Positions 33,314 through 43,047 of a DNA stretch of 44,749 nt are shown here, one piece after another; position 1 is the first letter of the stretch, and every line of letters begins with the position of its first letter. The stretch is from Pandoraea captiosa. Its GTDB lineage: Bacteria; Pseudomonadota; Gammaproteobacteria; Burkholderiales; Burkholderiaceae. The translations under genes and the position numbers were made by a program. The stretch is from the NCBI RefSeq assembly GCF_902459775.1, contig NZ_CABPSQ010000021.1, positions 1-44,749 of the forward strand, given 5' to 3'. The notes beneath the pieces were generated by a model, which made no database searches, was not told where the DNA came from, and was given only the letters and a program-made list of their open reading frames with translations.

Positions 33314-34828
33314 TCAGACGTAGCCAAACGGCGTGGCCGGATTGGCGGCCGTCTCGACCCACACGCTCTTCGTCTGCGTGTACTCGTACAGCGCCTCGAC
33401 GCCGCTGGAGCGACCGTAACCGCTGTGGTGGTAGCCACCGAAGGGCGACGCGACGTTGATTGTCTTGTAGCCGTTGATCCAGAACGTACCGGCGTTCACT
33501 TGCGACGCGACACGGTGCGCGCGGGCCACATCCTGCGTCCAGACGGCGCCGGCCAGACCGAATTCGCTGTCGTTGGCAATCGCCAGCGCCTCTTCCTCGG
33601 TGTCGAACGGAATCGCCACCACGACCGGCCCGAAGATTTCCGTGCGCGCCACGCCCATGGCGTTATTGGCATCGGCCAGCACCGTCGGGCGCACGAAGAA
33701 GCCGCCTTCGCTGCGTTGCTGCGAACCGGCTGCCAGACGCGCACCGCCTTCGACGCCGGCGTCGATCATGTTCATCACGTGCTGATATTGCGTGCGATTG
33801 CAGATCGGGCCGACTTCGGTGGTGTCGTCGAGCGGATCGCCCACGCGGATCTTTTCCGCCCCGCGCGCGAGCATGTCGATCATCTGGTCGTACACGCCAC
33901 GTTGCACCAGCAGACGTGAGCCCGCTACGCAGCTTTGGCCCGCGCTCGAGAAGATGGCGGCCTGGGCGCCAAGGCATGCGCGCTTGAGGTCGGCGTCGTC
34001 GAACACAATGTTGGCCGACTTGCCGCCCAGCTCCAGCACGCTCGGCAGCAGACGCTGCGCGGCAGCCGTAGCGATCTTGCTGCCCGTGGCCGGCGAGCCG
34101 ACGAACACGACCTTCTTGACGACCGGGTGCGAGATCGCGGCTTGTCCCGTGGTGTGGCCGAAACCGGCGAGCACGTTGATGAGACCGCGCGGCACACCGG
34201 CCTGCTCGGCCAGCGCAGCCACCACGAGCGAGCTGGCCGGGGTCAGCTCCGAGGGCTTGAGCAGCACGCCGTTGCCCATGGCGATGGCCGGCGCCAGTTG
34301 CCAGCCGCATGTGAAGACGGGAGCGTTCCACGGGGTGATCTGCAACACCACACCCATCGCTTCGCGGCGCGTGTAGTTCAGGTGCGTACTCGGCACGGGA
34401 ATCACGTCGCCGAAGAACTTGTCGGTCCACCCGGCGTAATACTCGAACATCTCCGCCACTTTGCCGACTTCGCCACGGCAATCACGAATGGGCTTGCCCG
34501 CGCCGATGGATTCGAGCTGTGCCAGCGCCTCGGCGTGCTCGCGAATCTTCGCGCCCACGGCCTGCATCACACGGCCACGGGCCGCATGCGTGAGCGCCCA
34601 CCAGGTCTTTTGTGCGGCTTGCGCAGCGTCGGCGGCTTGTGCCACGACATCGGCGCCGGCGTCGCGATAGGTCAGCACTGCCTGACCGGTGGCCGGATTG
34701 ACGATCTCGATAGACGTCTCGCCGCGGCCTTCGATCAGTTCGCCGTTCACGAACGAGCCGATGGTGGTGGCGTTGGGGAAGAACTTCGCGAATGCGCCGA
34801 GCAAAGCGGCGGCTTGTTGGTCTGCCAT
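33314..34828 (-). CDS. NAD(P)-dependent aldehyde dehydrogenase
   Basis: A 504-residue class I/II aldehyde dehydrogenase. Blocks: ITPWNAPVFTCGWQLAPAIAMGN, catalytic Glu266 in LELGGKSAN, catalytic Cys300 in SSAGQSCVAGSR, TEIFGPVVVAIPF, and the C-terminal GGYHHSGYGRSSGVEALYEYTQTKSVW. It is closest in style to betaine-aldehyde / gamma-aminobutyraldehyde / phenylacetaldehyde dehydrogenases; substrate unknown. GGAG lies upstream of ATG 34828. It lies third in line after a VOC protein and a beta-hydroxyacid dehydrogenase, all facing away from a divergent LysR regulator, so it probably oxidises an aldehyde in the same degradation route. Confidence 0.85.
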   Translation of the reverse strand: MADQQAAALLGAFAKFFPNATTIGSFVNGELIEGRGETSIEIVNPATGQAVLTYRDAGADVVAQAADAAQAAQKTWWALTHAARGRVMQAVGAKIREHAEALAQLESIGAGKPIRDCRGEVGKVAEMFEYYAGWTDKFFGDVIPVPSTHLNYTRREAMGVVLQITPWNAPVFTCGWQLAPAIAMGNGVLLKPSELTPASSLVVAALAEQAGVPRGLINVLAGFGHTTGQAAISHPVVKKVVFVGSPATGSKIATAAAQRLLPSVLELGGKSANIVFDDADLKRACLGAQAAIFSSAGQSCVAGSRLLVQRGVYDQMIDMLARGAEKIRVGDPLDDTTEVGPICNRTQYQHVMNMIDAGVEGGARLAAGSQQRSEGGFFVRPTVLADANNAMGVARTEIFGPVVVAIPFDTEEEALAIANDSEFGLAGAVWTQDVARAHRVASQVNAGTFWINGYKTINVASPFGGYHHSGYGRSSGVEALYEYTQTKSVWVETAANPATPFGYV

Positions 34829-34991
34829 GAAAAACTCCGTACTCACAGAATGGCGCGTCGCTGTCGTGGCTATCGTCGCTATCGCTTCGGTGCAGGGCAC
34901 CGACAGCGCATCGTCAGCGGCGCGTCATGTCGTCAAACAAAAAGGAATGCAGGGCACGCGAATGTCTCGCGTCTCGCGTCTGGCGTCTCGC

Positions 34992-35873
34992 TTATGCGCG
35001 GCCCGGCTCGATGAACTGCACGATGCGGTTGAAGTCTTCGTCATCGCCCACGGTCGCAGCGCTCGCGGCCCACAGGCGCCCGACCTCGGCCGACAGCGGC
35101 CCCGTGGCCAGCGTACCCGTTTGCTCGGCCAGCGCCATGGCCAGGCGCACGTCCTTGCGCATGAGCTTCATCGTGAAGCCGGAGTCGAAGGCGTCGTTGA
35201 GAATCCATGTCGGATAGTTGGTTTGCGTCACACCGCTGCGACCCGATCCGGCATTGAGCCCTTCGAGCACCTGCTCCGGGGCCACGCCGGCGGCCTTCGC
35301 CAGACGCATCGCTTCACCCGCCACCACCAGATGCGCGGCGCACATCAGGTTGTTGATGAGCTTGGTGACGTGACCCGCGCCCACGTCGCCGATGTGCACA
35401 CGTTTGGCCGACATGGCCGCGAGCACCGGCTCGATGCGCGCGATGTCCTCGGCAGCGCCGCCCAGCACCATCGTGAGTGCGCCGTTGAGCGCGCCTTTCG
35501 GGCCACCGGATACCGGGGCGTCGATCAGGGCGATCCCCTTCTCGCGCAGCGTGAGCGCCAGCTTGCGCGTGCTTTCCGGATCGGCCGTCGACGTGTCGAC
35601 CACGATCAGGCCTTCGCGGCCGTTCGCGGCAATGCCATCGGCACCGTTCACCACGGCTTCGACGACTTGCGACGTGGGCAGCGACAGCACCAGGGCGTCG
35701 GCTTCGCGAGCGAGTTCGGCGACCGACGCCCGCAGGCCGACCCCGGCCTCGGCCAGCGCGGCACCGGCAGCCGGCGACGGATCGAAACCGAGCACCGTGA
35801 AACCGCCGCGCTGCAACGACAGCGCCATGCCGCGTCCCATATTGCCCAGTCCGACCACTCCGATGATTTTCAT
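34992..35873 (-). CDS. Beta-hydroxyacid dehydrogenase (3-hydroxyisobutyrate dehydrogenase family)
   Basis: A 293-residue NAD(P)-dependent oxidoreductase. The nucleotide-binding loop is GVVGLGNMGRGMALSL at residues about 4-19; the substrate motif is LIDAPVSGGPKGALNGALTMVLGG; the catalytic Lys is in GAGHVTKLINNLM. The family oxidises 3-hydroxyisobutyrate, tartronate semialdehyde, 6-phosphogluconate-like or related acids. ATG 35873 follows GGAG by 5 nt; GTG 35879 is in frame upstream. The operon context suggests a step in the same route as the adjacent aldehyde dehydrogenase. Confidence 0.87.
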   Translation of the reverse strand: MKIIGVVGLGNMGRGMALSLQRGGFTVLGFDPSPAAGAALAEAGVGLRASVAELAREADALVLSLPTSQVVEAVVNGADGIAANGREGLIVVDTSTADPESTRKLALTLREKGIALIDAPVSGGPKGALNGALTMVLGGAAEDIARIEPVLAAMSAKRVHIGDVGAGHVTKLINNLMCAAHLVVAGEAMRLAKAAGVAPEQVLEGLNAGSGRSGVTQTNYPTWILNDAFDSGFTMKLMRKDVRLAMALAEQTGTLATGPLSAEVGRLWAASAATVGDDEDFNRIVQFIEPGRA

Positions 35874-35983
35874 GTTCACTCCAGATTGACTGCGAAGATG
35901 ACGCCGCCCCCACGGGCGACGCCGCGTTGCTTCGTCCGCCGGGACATCCGGCCGACGCGTGGAAATATCAGGGAATCGCCGCG

Positions 35984-36883
35984 CTAGTGGTTCACGAACT
36001 CCAGCACCACGTTTCCGGCAAATTCGGGTTCGACCACCAGCCCGTGCTCGTTATAGCCGTAGGGCACGCCATGCTCTCGCCACAAGGCTTCGATGTGCGC
36101 CAGATCCGGCGCGAGCAGGGTGATCGCCACCGCATGCGTGCGCACGCCCTGCGCCATCGGCAACCCCACGGCGGCGTAACGCGCTTCGGCGCGCTGCAAC
36201 GACATGGCGCGCAGCTGTCCGCAGCCGGTATCGGCCACGGCACCGCCATCGTAGAGATCGACGTGACGCGCGCCGTACAGTTGCTGCCAGCGCGTGGCGA
36301 GGGCGCGCAGCGACACGGCATCCGGCGTTACATAGGTAATGCCGACGATGCCCGTCACCCCGTTGGGATGGCGCTGCCACTCCGGCATCCAGATCAGTTC
36401 GGGGCGATGCTGATGACAAATGAAATTGGACGCGTCGCCCAGCGATTCGTCGATGAACAGCCCCAACGAGACAACGGCCTCATCGGGCGTGCCATCGGGC
36501 TTGCGCATCGCGCGCCGAAAGTCGAGCAGGCCTTGCGTGCGCAGTCCGGCCTGCACCAGGCGGGCGTGATCGGCGCGGGCGTCTTTGCTATGGAGCGCGA
36601 CGAGCGACACGCCCTCTTCGCGGGCAAGAAAACTGCCGAGGTGGCGTCCGAAACAGAAGTCGCCGACGGTGTGGGTGCCGAACTTGCTTGCGTTGTCCAC
36701 GCCGATGAGTTCGATGAAGTTCTCGCCGAACATCATGAGCGATGTGACGGTCCCCCACGGGTGGTACGACACCGGCGACGGTGCGAACCCCATGCGCTCG
36801 TAGTGCGCAAGGCGCCGCGGGTGGTCATGCACGGTGACCAGCGGATGATCGATGCCGAATCGCGTATTGCGCGGAGGAATCAT
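35984..36883 (-). CDS. VOC-superfamily glyoxalase-like protein
   Basis: A 299-residue protein with two related halves of the vicinal-oxygen-chelate fold: GIDHPLVTVHDHPRRLAHYERMGFAP and FGENFIELIGV in the first half, and GIVGITYVTPDAVSLRALATRWQQLYG in the second. It resembles the glyoxalase-like (Glyoxalase_3) subgroup. Possible metal ligands are His13 of IDH, Glu of FIEL and the C-terminal Glu in NVVLEFVNH. Such proteins can be dioxygenases, isomerases or hydrolases; no choice can be made here. ATG 36883 has GGAG 7 nt upstream. It is first in the operon, facing a divergent LysR gene. Confidence 0.8.
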   Translation of the reverse strand: MIPPRNTRFGIDHPLVTVHDHPRRLAHYERMGFAPSPVSYHPWGTVTSLMMFGENFIELIGVDNASKFGTHTVGDFCFGRHLGSFLAREEGVSLVALHSKDARADHARLVQAGLRTQGLLDFRRAMRKPDGTPDEAVVSLGLFIDESLGDASNFICHQHRPELIWMPEWQRHPNGVTGIVGITYVTPDAVSLRALATRWQQLYGARHVDLYDGGAVADTGCGQLRAMSLQRAEARYAAVGLPMAQGVRTHAVAITLLAPDLAHIEALWREHGVPYGYNEHGLVVEPEFAGNVVLEFVNH

Positions 36884-37072
36884 CGGGTGTCTCCGAGGGG
36901 TCCGTCGGGTCACGGCACGTGACCTTGGGTCGCATCAAAACTGGCGCGGAATCGGGCCACCGACACCGGGCCTCGCCTGGGTTCGTTGCCCGGCGTTGGG
37001 GCCGATCCGCATGCATCGCAGTGTGGAGTGAAAAAAAAGGACGCTCAATGACAACGCTTGAAGATTTTTGTT

Positions 37073-37083
37073 CTAATAATTAG
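37073..37083. promoter_or_regulatory. AT-rich dyad in the divergent promoter region
   Basis: CTAATAATTAG (37073-37083) is a perfect palindrome 11 bp before the LysR start and about 190 bp from the VOC gene start. It lies in the AT-rich part of the divergent intergenic region, a usual place for a LysR autoregulatory site. Confidence 0.4.
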
Positions 37084-37093
37084 TCTTTAGGGT

Positions 37094-38023
37094 ATGACAC
37101 CTGCCATCAACGAAAGCCGCTTGTCTTATCTCTACGAGGCCGTCCAGTGCGGCACGGTGCGTGCGGCCGCCGACAGACTCGACATCGCGCCCTCGGCCGT
37201 CAGCCGCCAGATCGCCTTGCTGGAGGCGGAACTGGCGCTGCCGCTGATCGAGCGCCACAAGCGCGGTGTGCACCTGACGCAGGCCGGTCGCCTGCTCATG
37301 GAGTACTACCGGGAACAACGCGCCCACCAGGAAGACCTGCTCGCCAAGCTTCAGGAAGTGCGCGGACTGCGGCGCGGGCATATCCGGCTGGCAGTCGGTG
37401 AAGGTTTCGTCAGCGACCTGATGGGCGCGCCATTGCAGTACTTCTGCAAGCGCTACCCCGACATCACCCTGACACTCGATCTGGCCGGCACGAACGAGGT
37501 CATGCGCCTTGTCGCGGAAGACGACGCGGACATCGGCCTCGTCTACAACCCGCCCGCCGAGCCCAAGATCGTCTCCCGGGCGCAAATGGCACAGCCGGTT
37601 CACGCGATCGTCGCCCCCGGTTCGCCCCTCATTGCCAAGGCGAAAGCGACCGGCGCCGTCACGCTGGACGCCCTGTACGACGTGCCGCTTGCCCTCATGC
37701 ACGGCTCGTACGGCACGCGCCAATTGATGGAACTGGCCGAACAGTCCGAGAAGCATCGGCTCGTCCCCACCGTCACGACCAACTCCATCTCGGTGCTCAA
37801 GCATTTCGTTCGCGCCGGATTGGGCGCCACCTTCCTGCCCACTTTCGCCGTGTCGCAGGAAATCGACGCCGGCGTGCTGAGCGCCGTTGCCATCGACCAT
37901 CCCATTCTGAATAGTGCGGAGGCCCACCTGATCACCCGCGCCGGACGTCGCCTGTCCGGCGCGGCCAATCGCCTGCTGACCCATCTGGCCAGCAAAATGG
38001 AAGCTTTCGGCGCGCCGGACTGA
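37094..38023 (+). CDS. LysR-family transcriptional regulator, divergent from VOC operon
   Basis: A 309-residue regulator. The winged helix-turn-helix is at residues about 8-65 (SYLYEAVQCGTVRAAADRLDIAPSAVSRQIALLEAELALPLIERHKRGVHLTQAG), followed by the effector-binding domain (HIRLAVGEGFVSDLMGAPLQYFCKRYPDITLTLDLAG). Such divergent placement usually means it activates the adjacent operon in response to a pathway intermediate. The ribosome-binding site before ATG 37094 is poor (AGGG directly adjacent), so translation may be low. Confidence 0.88.
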   Translation: MTPAINESRLSYLYEAVQCGTVRAAADRLDIAPSAVSRQIALLEAELALPLIERHKRGVHLTQAGRLLMEYYREQRAHQEDLLAKLQEVRGLRRGHIRLAVGEGFVSDLMGAPLQYFCKRYPDITLTLDLAGTNEVMRLVAEDDADIGLVYNPPAEPKIVSRAQMAQPVHAIVAPGSPLIAKAKATGAVTLDALYDVPLALMHGSYGTRQLMELAEQSEKHRLVPTVTTNSISVLKHFVRAGLGATFLPTFAVSQEIDAGVLSAVAIDHPILNSAEAHLITRAGRRLSGAANRLLTHLASKMEAFGAPD

Positions 38024-38560
38024 GATCGAAGTCAGGCAGTCTCGCAATCGCTCGGTCTGAAACGCCCGACTGAAAGCCGTCGACCGAAATTGCCGCGCCG
38101 AGGGTGCGCTCATGGGGCCGTTTCGGTTGCTGGCGCGCAACAAACGCGGCACTAAGCCTTTCCCTTATATTGCGGACAGAAAAATTCGGATATAAAGAAG
38201 CCAATCCGGCCAACGGGCGTTGTTTGCGTCGCAGTACGAGACATATCGCCCGGCCCGACACTCATTCCGGTCGCATGGCCACGCGCGAACCGCGCTCGGC
38301 CGCCGACCCTACGCCAGTGGACTGCCATGAATACGATCTCTGAATACCAGAGCGTGACGGCATCACTCGCAACCGGCCGCATTCCCCCATGCGGCGCCCG
38401 TTGCCCCGGCGTTCCCGCTTGCCGATTTCTCGTCACTCGTAACGAAATTTCAGGCTTTTCCGACGATGTCGCGTGCCGCCCCCACTCGGGCGAGGCGCGA
38501 CGACGACGGTCATAACCACGCAAAGAGGTGCGGGGCAAAACGCAACCTGGGGAGCAGATC
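38024..38560. other. Intergenic region upstream of the porin
   Basis: About 540 bp. It must contain the porin promoter. A 62-codon frame at 38327-38515 has no ribosome-binding site and odd composition, so I do not call it a gene. An AT-rich patch at 38150-38200 may be a promoter or regulator target. Confidence 0.45.
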
Positions 38561-39625
38561 ATGAAGAAGAAGCTCATTGCAGCGAGCCTGCTTTGCAGCA
38601 TCGGCACGTTCGCGCACGCGCAATCGAGCGTGCAACTCTATGGCCGCGTCGATGGCGGCTTTCAGTTCATGAACAATTTACAGGACGGCAACGGAGGCAC
38701 TGCCTCGCGCTGGAGCGCACAAGGGGGCGACTACGGCACCAGCCTGTTCGGCCTGCGCGGTTATGAGGATCTCGGGCGTGGATTGCATGCCGTATTCAAC
38801 CTGGAAGCCGGCTTCCAGTTGATGAACGGCTTCAACAATAACGGCTCGGGTTCCTTGTTCGATCGCCGCGCGTTGGTGGGTCTGAATTCGCGCTCCTGGG
38901 GGCAACTGACACTCGGTCGCAACCTGTTCATCAGCAACGGGGTCTGGGACTTCGATCCGTTCCAGCAGCAGGCTTTCTCGTCGGCATCGCTCGTACGCGG
39001 ACGTAACTGGCCGCAGGCGAGCAACACCGTGAACTATCAGAGCCCGAACTGGTACGGCTTCGATGTCGTGGGCCAGTACGCGTTCTCCAACATCGCCGGC
39101 CAGTTCAATAACGGACGCGGTATGGGAGCACAACTGACCTATACGCACGACCGATTCCAGTTGCGCGCGTTGTACGACGAAATCCGCGACACCAATGGCC
39201 GCTTTACCGACGTTTTCGCCACGTCGCGCGAGTATTTCGCAGGCGCGAACGTGTTTCTGAACCGCTTCACAATTTCGTTGGGCTACACGCACATGGCCGC
39301 GCCGGATGCCCCCGCGCCCGACTTCGCTACGCGCGCCGATCACTACTGGGCCGGCGTGAAGTATCAGGCGACCCCCGTGTGGGCGGCGAATGCCGCCGTG
39401 TACCACGTAAACGTGCCGGGTGGCTTCGGGCACGCCACCATGTTCGAACTGGGGACGACGTACAACCTCTCGAAGCGCACCTTCTTCTACGGCACCATCG
39501 CCTACGTGAAGAACAGCGCCAACCAGAGCTTCTCGGTCGCCGCGATTCCCAGCGATTCGCTCGACAACCCGCCCGCCGGCAAGAGTCAGACGGGCGCGTA
39601 CATCGGGATCTCGCATTCATTCTGA
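38561..39625 (+). CDS. Outer-membrane porin (Gram-negative porin, Porin_4 type)
   Basis: A 354-residue general porin of beta-proteobacterial type. Signal peptide MKKKLIAASLLCSIGTFAHA with cleavage before QSSVQLYGRVDGGFQF; the SVQLYGRVD opening and the final Phe of the C-terminal SHSF are typical. Further family blocks are GLRGYEDLGRGLHAVFNLEAGF, RRALVGLNSRSWGQLTLGRN and an NTVNYQSPNWYG strand. It should form a trimeric 16-stranded channel for small solutes. GGGGAG lies 8 nt before ATG 38561; the frame is open from 38528. A strong terminator follows at 39671-39706. The divergent LysR-VOC region upstream leaves open whether this porin is specific for that pathway's substrate. Confidence 0.93.
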   Translation: MKKKLIAASLLCSIGTFAHAQSSVQLYGRVDGGFQFMNNLQDGNGGTASRWSAQGGDYGTSLFGLRGYEDLGRGLHAVFNLEAGFQLMNGFNNNGSGSLFDRRALVGLNSRSWGQLTLGRNLFISNGVWDFDPFQQQAFSSASLVRGRNWPQASNTVNYQSPNWYGFDVVGQYAFSNIAGQFNNGRGMGAQLTYTHDRFQLRALYDEIRDTNGRFTDVFATSREYFAGANVFLNRFTISLGYTHMAAPDAPAPDFATRADHYWAGVKYQATPVWAANAAVYHVNVPGGFGHATMFELGTTYNLSKRTFFYGTIAYVKNSANQSFSVAAIPSDSLDNPPAGKSQTGAYIGISHSF

Positions 39626-39670
39626 GGCCCCACGGCGACCCCCCGTCATCACGCATCATTCGCCCAACCA

Positions 39671-39706
39671 CAAACCGCCCGGAACTCGCCGGGCGGTTTG
39701 TTTTTG
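39671..39706 (+). terminator. Rho-independent terminator of the porin gene
   Basis: AAACCGCCCGG (39672-39682) pairs with CCGGGCGGTTT (39689-39699) and is followed by GTTTTTG. It may also serve the convergent autotransporter gene. Confidence 0.9.
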
Positions 39707-39756
39707 TCGATGGCCCTCGGGCGCCGCCTTCCGAAGCCGGTACGTCCGGAAGTACG

Positions 39757-42700
39757 TCAAAAGCGGTACTTCGCGCTGACGCCGCCCGCGACGGCCGTCT
39801 CACCGGCACGAAGACTCAGATTGCCGCCAACGTGCATGTTGAGTTGCCGGGTCACGCGGATATCGGCCCCGAGGTCTGCCGTGAAGATGTCGCGTCCGAG
39901 TTTGACACCGCTGACGGTGAATGCGCGCGGTGCGCCGTAGATGGCGTTCGTCACACTACCCTGCGTATCGCCGAACTCATGTTCGTAGGCCAGACGCAAC
40001 GACGGGATCACGCTGCCGCCTGCCGTGTTGACGAGTTCGCGCCACAGCCGCACACCGGCGACGATGCGCCGCGAGTTGCTGACCTGCGGGCCGACATGCA
40101 GGCCGTTGTTTCCCTGACCGGCGTCGCGGTCGGTTTCGTCGTAGCCGCCCAACCGGGTGTAAGCGAGCCGCATGCCGAGGAAGGGATCGACGTTCATCCC
40201 GCCCGCGATCACGCGCTGCCCGACTTCCCCGAAGAGGCCAAGGGTACGGCCACCGGTCTTGCCGGACACGCGCGCCGCGACGTCACGCGCAGCGACGCTC
40301 CGATCGCTCGTCACGTTGTGGTTGCTGTAGAACACGCCGCCGTTGGCGAACCACCGCGCATCACTCAGATACGAGCCGTAGAGGCCGACGCTGGCGCTTC
40401 GGATGCTCGTATCGCCGGGCAGATCGTTCGCCCTCGACGTTCGCGTGCCCAGACCGAACGATGCACCGATCAGCGCGTTGCGATTGAGTCGCCGGTCGAC
40501 ACCGAAGGCGCCGTCGATGCCGCTGGTGGAAAAGGCCATGCCGTTGCCTTCCTGACTCGCGCCCGCTCCCTTGAACGCTCCCCAGATGGCCGTCCCGTTG
40601 TCCCCGGCACGCTGACCCGCAGTCGTGTTGCAATCGGGCATCGAGCCCCCGGCGAGCATGCGGGTCTGCATGCTGGCGCGAAATGCGTCGGCGGCACTGT
40701 AGGCTGCGGCAGCATTGTTCACGAGCGATTCGCCGGAGAGCATGCGCGCGGCGCGCCGTTGCTCGGGGGAACCGGCGGGCAACAGGACCATCTGCCCGAG
40801 TACGCTTCCCCCGACACGGCCTGAGACGATGTCGTTGAGCGTGACACCCTGAAGCGACGCGAGCACGCCCTGCTCGCTGCCCGTGTAGGGTGCGTTGGGA
40901 TCGAGGAAGCCGATGCTCTTGTTCGGGTCGATGATGACCGAACCGTCGTCGCCGCCGCCGTCGTCGTCCGGTCGCGTGGGGATACTGCCGTAGTCGACTT
41001 CGCCAAGTTTCACGTTGGCGTCCTTGCCGGGAACGACGACCTGAATCTTCTTCTCGTAGAGTTCTTCGGGAGTCACCGACGCGTCGGCGGGCCGCAGCAC
41101 GATTTTCGTTTTCGTGAAATCGCCGTCCTTGTTCACTTCCAGCGTGCCGCGCTGGATACCGTCAGCGTCTTTCCTGGCGTCGGACAGGATTTTGGCCTTG
41201 TCGCCGTTGGACTCGTAGGAATCGATCACGAGCTTGTAACCGTTGAGCCTGAGCGTGCCGGCGTTCTCGAATTTCTTGACGTCGTAGACGTCATTGGCGA
41301 GCGAGATCGTGGCGGGCTCGGAGAGCGTCAGCAACCCGGTACCGAGCGCGTTCCGGTGGGCAGCGGTGAGCGTACCGTTCTCCACGTTCAACGTATTGAT
41401 GCCGCGCTGGTCCCCGCTGAAAACGAGGTGACCGGTGCCGACTTTGGCCACGTGGGCGCCGTGTTCCGCCACGGCACCGCCGTGAATGTTGCCGCCGAAC
41501 ATGTCATCGCGATTGAGCGCGCCCAGTTTGAGCGTTTTACCGGCAGTGACAACCTCGCCCGTCCCGGACAGCGATCCGATCGTCACGACGTTGATGGTGT
41601 CCGGCGCGCCTGACGATTTCGTGTCCGCGAGCGTCAGCACGCCGCCATCCATCTCGACGGTTGCCGAATCAGCCGTCGTGGCGCCGGACAGGTTGGTCGT
41701 CCCGGCAGTGTGCAGATGCACCCGGTCCAGCGCGGTGTCATGAAAAACGACGATCGCGCCCTTGTGGTTCTCGATGTCGGCATCGCCGACTTTCGCCTTG
41801 AGAAAGCCCAGTGCGCCATCGTTCGAAATGACCGCATTCCGGGCGTCGGCCTCGTGGAAGCCGGCAACGCCGTCCTTGAGAATCGCGATCTTGCTGTGGC
41901 CCGCATCGGATCCCTTCTCGAAATTCAGTTCGCCATGCTTGGCCACGATAATCTTGGCGCCACCCGCACTCGTGCCTTCCTGAAAGGCGATCTGCCCGCC
42001 CTTGTCGCCCTCGTCGAACGGTTTTCCCTGTGTGGCGCCTGCCGTGAGCGCAATCCCTTCAGCGTTCGGGTCGACACCCTTGCCCGCAGCAAAGTTGAGT
42101 GCCCCGTTGGTGCCCACAGCGACGGTGAGCGAGGCATCGCCCTCGATGCCACGATGCACGTTCAGGGTGCCTTCGTTGACCAGAACCGTGTGCCTGGCGT
42201 CTTCGATGGCGCGTAGCGTGCCGACATCCCGCGTGGCGTTTTGCGCCCCGGCAACGGCGTCGGACATGTCTCCCGAGCGTGACGTGATTTCCAGCGTGGC
42301 GTCCTTGCCGATGAACGTCTCGCCCGGCGCCGGCACGTTCTCGCTTTTGAAGTCGATCTGGTTCTTGTCGTTCCACGTCAGGACACCGTCTGCACTCTTG
42401 GCCGCGTCGGTGGTGGCGGCGTTCAGTTGATAGGTCGCCTTGAGCGTATCGAGGTCGGTTTCGCTGCTGACGGCATTCCACCGGTCTCGCTTGTATGCGA
42501 TCAGTGCCTTTTCGCGCTCGGCGGTATTGAAAGCCTTGTTGGCGTCGTGCCATTTCCCGTCGTTGTTGGAAAGCTCCCCGAGGAGCGCGTTTCTCGTTGT
42601 CTCGTCGAATGTGTCGCCGCTTTTTCCCACCGCGTTCATCGTTTTCGACAAACTATCAAGGTCCGTTGCCAATTGCCTGTCCCAGGCCGGCGGATTTCCT

Positions 42701-43047
42701 TTTGCCAGGGCATCCGCTTTTTCCTTGATGACTTTCGCAAGCTCCTTGAGCAATGCAATCTTTTTATCCACGGACTCGGAGCTCGTCATGACGATCTTTA
42801 TCCGACCACCATAATCCTGCAATACATCGTTACTCTTTTTATAATTCTCTTTTTCTTCCGCATTCCTGCTCGCAATTTCGCCTTTCGCATTCAGATCATT
42901 GACTCTCGCTTCCTTTTCATTCTCCCAACCATTTTGGGGCGCTTGAGAAAATGCATACACCGGCGTCCCTGCCATCACCACCGCCGCCACAGCCAAGCAG
43001 ATCCTTGTCTGACAACGAGTATTAGACTTCGGACGGTTCCCTTGCAT
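39757..43047 (-). CDS. Type Va autotransporter, intact
   Basis: A 1096-residue outer-membrane autotransporter. An extended basic signal sequence (residues about 1-33) ends near VYAFSQ. Residues about 35-210 are unusual: highly charged, Lys/Glu-rich and helical (EARVNDLNAKGEIASRNAEEKENYKK, KIALLKELAKVIKEKADALAKG). Residues about 230-690 look like a beta-helix with short repeats, including a passenger-transport motif (GTGHLVFSGDQRGINTLNVENGTLTAAHRNALGTG). A Gly/Asp-rich linker precedes DPNKSIGFLDPNAPYTGSEQGVLASLQG. The last about 270 residues form the barrel and end in SAKYRF with terminal Phe. The passenger probably has an adhesin or surface role; no protease triad was seen. The gene is much richer in A/T at its 5' end, suggesting a chimaeric history. 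Confidence 0.88.
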   Translation of the reverse strand: MQGNRPKSNTRCQTRICLAVAAVVMAGTPVYAFSQAPQNGWENEKEARVNDLNAKGEIASRNAEEKENYKKSNDVLQDYGGRIKIVMTSSESVDKKIALLKELAKVIKEKADALAKGNPPAWDRQLATDLDSLSKTMNAVGKSGDTFDETTRNALLGELSNNDGKWHDANKAFNTAEREKALIAYKRDRWNAVSSETDLDTLKATYQLNAATTDAAKSADGVLTWNDKNQIDFKSENVPAPGETFIGKDATLEITSRSGDMSDAVAGAQNATRDVGTLRAIEDARHTVLVNEGTLNVHRGIEGDASLTVAVGTNGALNFAAGKGVDPNAEGIALTAGATQGKPFDEGDKGGQIAFQEGTSAGGAKIIVAKHGELNFEKGSDAGHSKIAILKDGVAGFHEADARNAVISNDGALGFLKAKVGDADIENHKGAIVVFHDTALDRVHLHTAGTTNLSGATTADSATVEMDGGVLTLADTKSSGAPDTINVVTIGSLSGTGEVVTAGKTLKLGALNRDDMFGGNIHGGAVAEHGAHVAKVGTGHLVFSGDQRGINTLNVENGTLTAAHRNALGTGLLTLSEPATISLANDVYDVKKFENAGTLRLNGYKLVIDSYESNGDKAKILSDARKDADGIQRGTLEVNKDGDFTKTKIVLRPADASVTPEELYEKKIQVVVPGKDANVKLGEVDYGSIPTRPDDDGGGDDGSVIIDPNKSIGFLDPNAPYTGSEQGVLASLQGVTLNDIVSGRVGGSVLGQMVLLPAGSPEQRRAARMLSGESLVNNAAAAYSAADAFRASMQTRMLAGGSMPDCNTTAGQRAGDNGTAIWGAFKGAGASQEGNGMAFSTSGIDGAFGVDRRLNRNALIGASFGLGTRTSRANDLPGDTSIRSASVGLYGSYLSDARWFANGGVFYSNHNVTSDRSVAARDVAARVSGKTGGRTLGLFGEVGQRVIAGGMNVDPFLGMRLAYTRLGGYDETDRDAGQGNNGLHVGPQVSNSRRIVAGVRLWRELVNTAGGSVIPSLRLAYEHEFGDTQGSVTNAIYGAPRAFTVSGVKLGRDIFTADLGADIRVTRQLNMHVGGNLSLRAGETAVAGGVSAKYRF

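Noticed and set aside
33935-35014. A 359-codon plus-strand frame opposite the aldehyde dehydrogenase
   Set aside because: Arg/His-rich antisense translation; no ribosome-binding site or family motif.
38327-38515. A 62-codon frame in the porin upstream region
   Set aside because: It has no ribosome-binding site, unusual composition and no similarity that I can recognise; the region is more likely a promoter region.
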